Shown here: positions 25,401 through 34,312 of the stretch, in pieces
Layout: every line of letters starts with the position of its first letter
How positions within the stretch are numbered: the first letter of the stretch is position 1
NCBI GenBank assembly: GCA_964036665.1
Contig: OZ038530.1
Location: forward strand, 558,001-622,000
Reading direction: 5' to 3'
Source: Gordius sp. MW1
Lineage: Eukaryota; Nematomorpha; Gordioida; Gordea; Gordiidae
Length of the DNA stretch: 64,000 nt
The notes under the pieces: generated by a model
What the model was told of the DNA's origin: nothing
Seen by the model: the letters and a program-made list of their open reading frames with translations, nothing else
Database searches by the model: none
Translations under genes and position numbers: made by a program

Positions 25401-28400
25401 ATCAGACGGACAACGGACGGACAACGGAAGGACAACGGACGGACAACGGACGGACAACGGAAGGACAACGGACGGACAACGGAAGGACATCAGACGGACA
25501 ACGGACGGACAACGGACGGACAACGGACGGACAACGGAAGGACAACGGACGGACAACGGAAGGACAACGGAAAGACAACGGAAGGACATCAGACGGACAA
25601 CGGACGGACAACGGACGGACAACGGACGGACAACGGAAGGACAACGGACGGACAACGGAAGGACAACGGAAGGACAACAAAAGGACATCAGACGGACAAC
25701 GGACGGACAACGGAAGGACAACGGGCGGACAACGGAAGGACAACGGAAGGACAACGGACAGACAACGGACGGACAACGGAAGGACAACGGAAGGACAACG
25801 GAAGGACATCAGACGGACAACGGAAGGACAACGGAAGGACAACGGAAGGACAACGGACGGACAACGGACGGACAACGGACGGACAACGGAAGGACATCAG
25901 ACGGACAAGGGACGGACAACGGATGGACAACGGAAGGACATCAGACGGACAACGGACGGACAACGGAAGGACAACAAAAGGACATCAGACGGACAACGGA
26001 CGGACAACGGGCGGACAACGGACGGACAACGGACGGACAACGGAAGGACAACGGACGGACAACGGAAGGACATCAGACGGACAACGGACGGACAACGGAC
26101 GGACAACGGACGGACAACGGAAGGACAACGGACGGACAACGGACGGACAACGGAAGCACAACGGAAGGACAACGGACGGACAACGGACGGACAACAAAAG
26201 GACATCAGACGGACAACGGACGGACAACGGAAGGACAACGGACGGACAACGGAAGGACAACGGACGGACAACGGACGGACAACGGACGGACAACGGACGG
26301 ACAACGGACGGACAACGGACGGACAACGGACGGACAACGGACGGACAACGGAAGGACATCAGACGGACAACGGACGGACAACGGAAGGACAACGGATAGA
26401 CAACGGGCGGACAACGGACGGACAACGGACGGACAACGGAAGGACATCAGACGGACAAGGGACGGACAACGGACGGACAACGGAAGGACATCAGACGGAC
26501 AACGGACGGACAACGAAAGGACAACGAACGGACAACGAACGGACAACGGACAGACAACAAAAGGACATCTGACGGACAACGGAAGGACAACGGACGGACA
26601 ACGGACGGACAACGGAAGGACAACGGAAGGACAACGAACGGACAACGAACGGACAACGGACGGACAACAGACGGACAACGGACGGACAACAAAAGGACAT
26701 CAGACGGACAAGAGACGGACAACGAACGGACAACGGACGGACAACGGACGGACAACAAAAGGACATCAGACGGACAAGGGACGGACAACGGATGGACAAC
26801 GGAAGGACATCAGACGGACAAAGGACGGACAACGGAAGGACAACAAAAGGACATCAGACGGACAACGGACGGACAACGGACGGACAACGGAAGGACAACG
26901 GACGGACAACGGAAGGACAACGGAAGGACAACGGAAGGACAACGGGCGGACAACGGACGGACAACGGACGGACAACGGAAGGACAACAGACGGACAACGG
27001 ACGGACAACGGACGGACAACGGACGGACAACAAAAGGACATCAGACGGACAACGGACGGACAACGGAAGGACAACGGACGGACAACGGACGGACAACGGA
27101 CGGACAACGGACGGACAACGGACGGACAACGGACGGACAACGGACGGACAACGGACGGACAACGGACGGACAACGGACGGACAACGGAAGGACATCAGAC
27201 GGACATCAGACGGACAACGGACGGACAACGGACGGACAACGGAAGGACAACGGACGGACAACGGAAGGACAACGGAAGGACAACGGAAGGACAACGGGCG
27301 GACAACGGACGGACAACGGACGGACAACGGAAGGACAACGGACGGACAACGGAAGGACATCAGACGGACAACGGACGGACAACGGAAGGACAACAAAAGG
27401 ACATCAGACGGAAAACGGACGGACAACGGACGGACAACGGAAGGACAACGGACGGACAACGGAAGGACAACGGAAGGACAACGGAAGGACAACGGGCGGA
27501 CAACGGACGGACAACGGACGGACAACGGAAGGACAACGGACGGACAACGGAAGGACATCAGACGGACAACGGACGGACAACGGAAGGACAACGGATAGAC
27601 AACGGGCGGACAACGGACGGACAACGGACGGACAACGGAAGGACATCAGACGGACAAGGGACGGACAACGGACGGACAACGGAAGGACAACGGACGGACA
27701 ACGGACGGACAACGGACGGACAACGGACGGACAACGGACGGACAACGGACGGACAACGGACGGACAACGGACGGACAACGGAAGGACATCAGACGGACAA
27801 GGGACGGACAACGGATGGACAACGGAAGGACATCAGACGGACAACGGACGGACAACGGAAGGACAACAAAAGGACATCAGACGGACAACGGACGGACAAC
27901 GGACGGACAACGGAAGGACAACGGACGGACAACGGAAGGACAACGGAAGGACAACGGAAGGACAACGGGCGGACAACGGACGGACAACGGACGGACAACG
28001 GAAGGACAACGGACGGACAACGGAAGGACATCAGACGGACAACGGACGGACAACGGAAGGACAACAAAAGGACATCAGACGGAAAACGGACGGACAACGG
28101 ACGGACAACGGAAGGACAACGGACGGACAACGGAAGGACAACGGAAGGACAACGGAAGGACAACGGGCGGACAACGGACGGACAACGGACGGACAACGGA
28201 AGGACAACGGACGGACAACGGAAGGACATCAGACGGACAACGGACGGACAACGGAAGGACAACGGATAGACAACGGGCGGACAACGGACGGACAACGGAC
28301 GGACAACGGAAGGACATCAGACGGACAAGGGACGGACAACGGACGGACAACGGAAGGACATCAGACGGACAAGGGACGGACAACGGATGGACAACGGAAG

Positions 28401-31400
28401 GACATCAGACGGACAACGGACGGACAACGGAAGGACAACAAAAGGACATCAGACGGACAACGGACGGACAACGGACGGACAACGGAAGGACAACGGACGG
28501 ACAACGGAAGGACAACGGAAGGACAACGGAAGGACATCAGACGGACAACGGACGGACAACGGACGGACAACGGAAGGACAACGGGCGGACAACGGACGGA
28601 CAACGGACGGACAACGGAAGGACATCAGACGGACAACGGACGGACAACGGAAGGACAACGGAAGGACAACGAACGGACAACGAACGGACAAAGGACGGAC
28701 AACGGACGGACAACAGACGAACAACGGACGGACAACAAAAGGACATCAGACGGACAAGGGACGGACAACGAACGGACAACGGACGGACAACGGACGGACA
28801 ACAAAAGGACATCAGACGGACAACGGACGGACAACGGAAGGACAACGGACGGACAACGGACGGACAACGGACGGACAACGGACGGACAACGGACGGACAA
28901 CGGAAGGACATCAGACCGACAACGGACGGACAACGGAAGGACAACGGATAGACAACGGGCGGACAACGGACGGACAACGGACGGACAACGGAAGGACATC
29001 AGACGGACAACGGAAGGACATCAGACGGACAAGGGACGGACAACGGATGGACAACGGAAGGACATCAGACGGACAACGGACGGACAACGGAAGGACAACA
29101 AAAGGACATCAGACGGACAACGGACGGACAACGGACGGACAACGGACGGACAACGGACGGACAACGGACGGACAACGGAAGGACATCAGACGGACAACGG
29201 ACGGACAACGGAAGGACAACGGATAGACAACGGGCGGACAACGGACGGACAACGGACGGACAACGGAAGGACATCAGACGGACAACGGAAGGACATCAGA
29301 CGGACAAGGGACGGACAACGGACGGACAACGGAAGGACAACGGACGGACAACGGAAGGACAACGGAAGGACAACGGAAGGACAACGGGCGGACAACGGAC
29401 GGACAACGGACGGACAACGGAAGGACAACGGACGGACAACGGAAGGACATCAGACGGACAACGGACGGACAACGGACGGACAACGGAAGGACAACGGGCG
29501 GACAACGGACGGACAACGGACGGACAACGGAAGGACATCAGACGGACAACGGACGGACAACGAACGGACAACGAACGGACAACGGAAGGACAACGGAAGG
29601 ACAACGGACGGACAACGGGCGGACTACGGAAGGACAACGGGCGGACAACAAAAGGACATCAGACGGACAACGGACGGACAACGGAAGGACAACGGACGGA
29701 CAACGGACGGACAACGGACGGACAACGGAAGGACATCAGACGGACAAGGGACGGACAACGGATGGACAACGGAAGGACATCAGACGGACAACGGACGGAC
29801 AACGGAAGGACAACAAAAGGACATCAGACGGACAACGGACGGACAACGGACGGACAACGGAAGGACAACGGACGGACAACGGAAGGACAACGGAAGGACA
29901 ACGGAAGGACAACGGGCGGACAACGGACGGACAACGGACGGACAACGGAAGGACAACGAACGGACAACGGAAGGACATCAGACGGACAACGGACGGACAA
30001 CGGACGGACAACGGACGGACAACGGAAGGACAACGGACGGACAACGGAAGGACAACGGAAAGACAACGGAAGGACAACGGAAGGACAACGGGCGGACAAC
30101 GGACGGACAACGGACGGACAACGGAAGGACAACGGACGGACAACAGACGGACAACGGACGGACAACAAAAGGACATCAGACGGACAAGGGACGGACAACG
30201 AACGGACAACGGACGGACAACGGACGGACAACAAAAGGACATCAGACGGACAACGGACGGACAACGGAAGGACAACGGACGGACAACGGAAGGACAACGG
30301 ACGGACAACGGACGGACAACGGACGGACAACGGACGGACAACGGACGGACAACGGACGGACAACGGACGGACAACGGACGGACAACGGACGGACAACGGA
30401 AGGACATCAGACGGACAACGGACGGACAACGGAAGGACAACGGATAGACAACGGGCGGACAACGGACGGACAACGGACGGACAACGGACGGACAACGGAA
30501 GGACATCAGACGGACAAGGGACGGACAACGGACGGACAACGGAAGGACAACGGACGGACAACGGAAGGACAACGGACGGACAACGGACGGACAACGGACG
30601 GACAACGGACGGACAACGGACGGACAACGGACGGACAACGGACGGACAACGGAAGGACATCAGACGGACAACGGACGGACAACGGAAGGACAACGGATAG
30701 ACAACGGGCGGACAACGGACGGACAACGGACGGACAACGGAAGGACATCAGACGGACAAGGGACGGACAACGGACGGACAACGGAAGGACATCAGACGGA
30801 CAAGGGACGGACAACGGATGGACAACGGAAGGACATCAGACGGACAACGGACGGACAACGGAAGGACAACGAACGGACAACGAACGGACAACGGACAGAC
30901 AACAAAAGGACATCTGACGGACAACGGAAGGACAACGGACGGACAACGGACGGACAACGGAAGGACAACGGAAGGACAACGAACGGACAACGAACGGACA
31001 ACGGACGGACAACAGACGGACAACGGACGGACAACAAAAGGACATCAGACGGACATCAGACGGACAACGGACGGACAACGGAAGGACAACAAAAGGACAT
31101 CAGACGGACAACGGACGGACAACGGACGGACAACGGGCGGACAACGAACGGACAACGGACGGACAACGGAAGGACAACAGACGGACAACGGACGGACAAC
31201 GGACGGACAACGGACGGACAACAAAAGGACATCAGACGGACAACGGACGGACAACGGAAGGACAACGGACGGACAACGGAAGGACATCAGACGGACAAGG
31301 GACGGACAACGGAAGGACAACGGACGGACAACGGAAGGACATCAGACGGACAAGGGACGGACAACGGATGGACAACGGAAGGACATCAGACGGACAACGG

Positions 31401-31895
31401 ACGGACAACGGAAGGACAACAAAAGGACATCTGACGGACAACGGAAGGACAACGGACGGACAACGGACGGACAACGGAAGGACAACGGAAGGACAACGGA
31501 AGGACAACGGACGGACAACGGAAGGACATCAGACGGACAACGAACGGACAACGGAAGGACAACGAACGGACAACGGACGGACAACAAAAGGACATCAGAC
31601 GGACAAGGGACGGACAACAAAAGGACATCAGACGGACAACGGACGGACAACAAAATAACATCAGACGGACAACGGACGGACAACGGAAGGACAACGGAAG
31701 GACAACGGAAGGACAACGGGCGGACAACGGACGGACAACGGACGGACACCGGGCGGACAACGAAAGGACAACGGACGGACAACGGACGGACAATGGGCGG
31801 ACAACGGAAGGACAACGGGCGGACAACGGACGGACAACGGGCGGACAACGGGCGGACAACGGAAGGACAACGGAAGGACAACGGAAGGACAACGG
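16483..31895 (+). repeat. Longest uninterrupted 11-bp minisatellite array (15.4 kb)
   Basis: About 1,400 tandem units with no transposon or B cassette. A diagnostic unit with ATGG (ACAACGGATGGACAACGG) recurs at 17,416, 22,177, 22,760, 23,624, 24,603, 25,384, 26,792, 27,815, 28,387, 29,762, 30,818 and 31,368. Nearly all spacings are exact multiples of 11 (583, 979, 781, 1408, 1023, 572, 1375, 1056, 550); the exception, 864, spans the phase slip at about 23,037 (CAAAAGGAGACGG). Other slips are GGACAGCAACAAAAGG near 21,290 and 21,562. An apparent 1,644-codon frame at 18,297-23,231 is a product of the stop-free unit, not a supported gene. Confidence 0.97.
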
Positions 31896-31933
31896 ACGGA
31901 CAACGGAGGGACGACGGACCGTCCGTTGTCCGT
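31896..31933. other. Hairpin at array orientation switch
   Basis: ACGGACAACGGA (31,896-31,907) and TCCGTTGTCCGT (31,922-31,933) are perfect 12-bp inverted repeats around a 14-base loop. Inside the loop region, ACGGACCGTCCGT forms a second small near-palindrome. The same arrangement occurs at the switch of each B cassette (for example 38,008-38,044). It is a plausible fold-back or inversion point; that role is inferred. Confidence 0.7.
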
Positions 31934-32005
31934 CAGGAGGCAACAAGTTTGAATCCGTGAGAGTATTCTGTTGATAATATGACTTTTTGGCCGTCCGCTG
32001 GCTAC
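31896..32005 (-). repeat. B4: truncated B cassette at the inversion point
   Basis: Only the last part of a B cassette is present: about one GGACGACGGAC unit, the orientation switch, and B-box-like segment 1 (31,931-32,005, ending GGCTACG). The AT-rich satellite and segment 2 are missing. The left array joins through GGACGGACAACGG, a word shared by the main array and the mini-array end. To the left every array reads GGACAAC on +, and to the right every long array reads TTGTCC. Confidence 0.85.
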
Positions 32006-32904
32006 GTCCGTTGTCCGTCCGTTGTCCGCCCGTTGTCCGTCTGTTGTCCGTCCGTTGTCCGTCCTTTGTCCGTTCGTTGTCCGTTCGTTGTCCTTCCGTT
32101 GTTCTTCCGTTGTCCTTCCGTTGTCCGTCCGTTGTCCGTCTGATGTCCTTCCGTTGTCCGTCCGTTGTCCGTCCGTTGTCCGCCCGTTGTCCTTCCGTTG
32201 TCCGTCCGTTGTCCTTCCGTTGTCCGTCCGTTGTCCTTCCGTTGTCCGTCCGTTGTCCTTCCGTTGTCCGTCCGTTGTCCGTCTGATGTCCTTCCGTTGT
32301 CCGTCCGTTGTCCGCCCGTTGTATGTCCGTTGTCCGTCCGTTGTCCGTCCTTTGTCCGCCCGTTGTCCGTCCGTTGTCCGTCTGATGTCCTTTTGTTGTC
32401 CGCCCGTTGTCCGTCCGTTGTCCGTCCGTTGTCCGTTCGTTGTCCGTCCGTTGTCCGTCTGATGTCCTTTTGTTGTCCGCCCGTTGTCCTTCCGTAGTCC
32501 GCCCGTTGTCCGTCCGTTGTCCTTCCGTTGTCCTTCCGTTGTCCGTTCGTTGTCCGTTCGTTGTCCGTCCGTTGTCCGTCCGTTGTCCGCCCGTTGTCCG
32601 TTCGTTGTACGTCCGTTGTCCGTGTGATGTCCTTTTGTTGTCTGTCCGTTGTCCGTTCGTTGTCCGTTCGTTGTCCGTTCGTTGTCCGTCTGATGTCCTT
32701 TTGTTGTCCTTCCGTTGTCCGTCCGTTGTCCGTCTGATGTCCTTCCGTTGTCCGTCCGTTGTCCGCCCGTTGTCCTTACGTTGTCCGCACGTTGTCCGCC
32801 CGTTGTATGTCCGTTGTCCGTCCGTTGTCCGTCCGTTGTCCGTCCGTTGTCCGTCCGTTGTCCGTCCGTTGTCCGTCCGTTGTCCGTCCGTTGTCCGCCC
32901 GTTG
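32006..32904 (-). repeat. 11-bp minisatellite array between B4 and C4
   Basis: First long array in the reversed orientation. Its right part (about 32,400-32,904) matches 61,580-62,091 before C7, including the TCCGTAGTCCGCCCG word (32,490), the GTGTGATGTCC word (32,621) and the run of plain GTCCGTCC units before the transposon. It ends GTCCGCCCGTTG against C4. Confidence 0.97.
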
Positions 32905-33324
32905 CAGGGTTTCTTTCAGGGGGGAGTCCGGGGGGGGTAATACCCCCCCGGGGAGTTTCAAATACCCCCCCCCCCCCGGAGAGTTTTGATTGAAGGAAGC
33001 ATGAACATGAACTGAGGTTCCACCATGAAGTCATAAATTATATTAATAATAGGCTTAGGCTAAAATTGAAATTCAATAAATTATTTTAATTTGTCAATAA
33101 AAAATATAAAATTGGCGAAATTAAATTTGTTTACAGATCAGGTGGAAATCATTCATAGACATCATTTTTTAACATCTGTGAACCGTAAATTTACAATCTT
33201 GAAAGTTACAAATTATCTTTAATATATCAATAGGTAACTAAACATAAATAAATGCTTTTAGAATTATTAAATCACTATCTTACTTATAAACTTAAAAAGA
33301 ATTATTATAAATAATACATTCTAT

Positions 33325-33342
33325 GTTTTTTTTGAATTGCAG
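33325..33342 (+). promoter_or_regulatory. Candidate 3' splice site before the 78-codon ORF (C4)
   Basis: A T-rich tract and GAATTGCAG end at AG 33,341-33,342, four bases before the ATG at 33,347. This is a good match to a metazoan splice acceptor and suggests that the ORF begins in a second exon of an ancestral transposase gene. No matching donor is identified upstream. Confidence 0.45.
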
Positions 33343-33346
33343 ATAG

Positions 33347-33583
33347 ATGTCTGGTAAATATAAAAGTACTCTTTTACACTACTTTAGTAAAAAGGAAAAG
33401 TCTAATAAAAAGGATGGTAAATATGATTTAATTTGGAATAATTTTAATTATGCAACAGGTGAAGATATGAATAATTGTTCTGTAGAAAAAACTCTGGTTT
33501 GTTCCATTCAATGTTATAATGAAAAGGATGGTATTTATATTTATATTACTAACAAAATATTGGTCATTTTAAATGTATATTAA
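33347..33583 (+). CDS. 78-codon ORF, possible hAT N-terminus (C4)
   Basis: Residues 1-20 are basic with S-T-L-L-H-Y-F-S-K-K. Residues 22-35 (K-D-G-K-Y-D-L-I-W-N-N-F-N-Y) and 38-70 (G-E-D-M through N-K-I) form repeat unit 1 of the four degenerate copies in the element. The codon for G38 sits in CAG|GTGAAG, which also fits a splice donor, so the true exon might end there. No transmembrane segment, signal peptide or complete zinc finger is visible. The function is unknown; transposase N-terminal exon is the best guess. Confidence 0.42.
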   Translation: MSGKYKSTLLHYFSKKEKSNKKDGKYDLIWNNFNYATGEDMNNCSVEKTLVCSIQCYNEKDGIYIYITNKILVILNVY

Positions 33584-33955
33584 CTAATTATAATTTGCTT
33601 GCAAGCATATAAAAAAGATCTTTTTTGTCTAATCAATTATGTATTATGAAAAGGTGAGGATAATTCTGTGGAGAAACTGGTTTATTCCATAGATTGTCAA
33701 AATAAAAAAGATGGTATTTACATTTATACACACAAAATAATGTTTATAACTAATGATAATTATCTGTCATGCATTTAAATTCTGATATAGATAAAATATC
33801 TTTTTTATCTATTTGATTTTGAATTAGAAATAGGCGAGAAGATATGTTTGGGGAATACTATGGGTATTTGTGTTTATATAAAATAATAAATAAGGCATGA
33901 ATATGTTTGTTTGTAATAGGTAAAGATGGGACTGAATTAAGAAAAACTCTTGACC
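33405..33955 (+). repeat. Four degenerate tandem repeats inside C4 (unit up to ~195 bp)
   Basis: Anchor points GGTGAAGAT (33,458), GGTGAGGAT (33,653), GGCGAGAAG (33,833) and GGTAAAGAT (33,919) each follow an AT-rich stretch that begins with a K-Y/K-D-L-like reading. Translations line up: GEDMNNCSVEKTLVCSIQCY; GEDNSVEKLVYSIDCQNKKD; GEKICLGNTMGICVYIK; GKDGTELRKTL. Units 1 and 2 share the tail KDGIYIY; units 3 and 4 are shortened (spacings 195, 180 and 86 bp). Only unit 1 is in a start-to-stop ORF. All seven type C copies have the same four units, so the duplication predates amplification. Confidence 0.72.
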
Positions 33956-34116
33956 GAATTATGGTTGCATTAAGAAACAGGCTAGGGGAGATATCTTTAG
34001 ACCACTGTATGAGAATATCTATAGAAGGGGCTGACCTTCCTACTGAAGAATATCTAGATATGGCGATGAAGGAGTACGCCTTTAAAAAACAAAGAAGTAT
34101 TCGGTTACTTTCTTAA
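33955..34116 (+). pseudogene. hAT transposase C-terminal remnant, 26-bp deletion form (C4)
   Basis: Reads RIMVALRNRLGEISLDHCMR and on through ISIEGADLPTEEYLDMAMKE to KKQRSIRLLS and TAA (34,114-34,116). The deletion removes the S-A-M-N codons and the upstream CTTACTTTAG acceptor-like sequence, fusing repeat unit 4 (GKDGTELRKTL) in frame to the fragment. The frame can be read back to a TTG at 33,907, but the first ATG is 33,961, so a real start is doubtful. Confidence 0.62.
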
Positions 34117-34201
34117 AAGAACACTTGCCCGTTAAAATATTACATGTATTTATTTAATGATTATGCGTGTATGTATCAATTTATATATCACTTATATCAC
34201 C

Positions 34202-34207
34202 AATAAA
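34202..34207 (+). terminator. Candidate polyadenylation signal AATAAA (C4)
   Basis: AATAAA lies 86 bases after the stop of the hAT C-terminal fragment and about 100 bases before the transposon end, in an AT-rich context. The position fits the 3' end of an ancestral transposase transcript. Equivalent sites exist in the other copies. Confidence 0.4.
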
Positions 34208-34312
34208 AATTAGTAAATATTATACAAAATGGTTTAGCAATTAAAAAAATTTTTACCCCCCCCGGAAGTTGAAAATACCCCCCCCGGAGCATTTTTTCTG
34301 AAAGAAACCCTG

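Larger units (their letters stand above)
32905..34312 (+). mobile_element. C4: non-autonomous hAT-like DNA transposon, + orientation
   Basis: Terminal inverted repeats CAGGGTTTCTTTCAG (32,905-32,919) and CTGAAAGAAACCCTG (34,298-34,312), with 12-bp flanking direct repeats GTCCGCCCGTTG on both sides. Inside the left end G8-TAATA-C7 forms a strong hairpin, followed by AGTTTCAAATACCCC. The right end repeats a related word in the same direction (AGTTGAAAATACCCC). Order inside: acceptor-like site, 78-codon ORF, three further degenerate copies of the ORF's repeat motif, hAT C-terminal fragment, AATAAA. A 26-bp deletion before the C-terminal fragment is shared with C5 and C7. I use this copy as the reference because it reads on +. 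Confidence 0.88.

Noticed and set aside
33720..33900. Second small gene between the 78-codon ORF and the hAT fragment
   Set aside because: Readings here are interrupted by stops and align with repeat units 2 and 3, so they are decayed duplicates and not a separate gene.
33907..34116. Intact 69-residue protein from the transposon
   Set aside because: The apparent start is TTG, not ATG, and exists only in copies with the 26-bp deletion. The reading is better explained as a C-terminal transposase fragment joined to a degenerate repeat.
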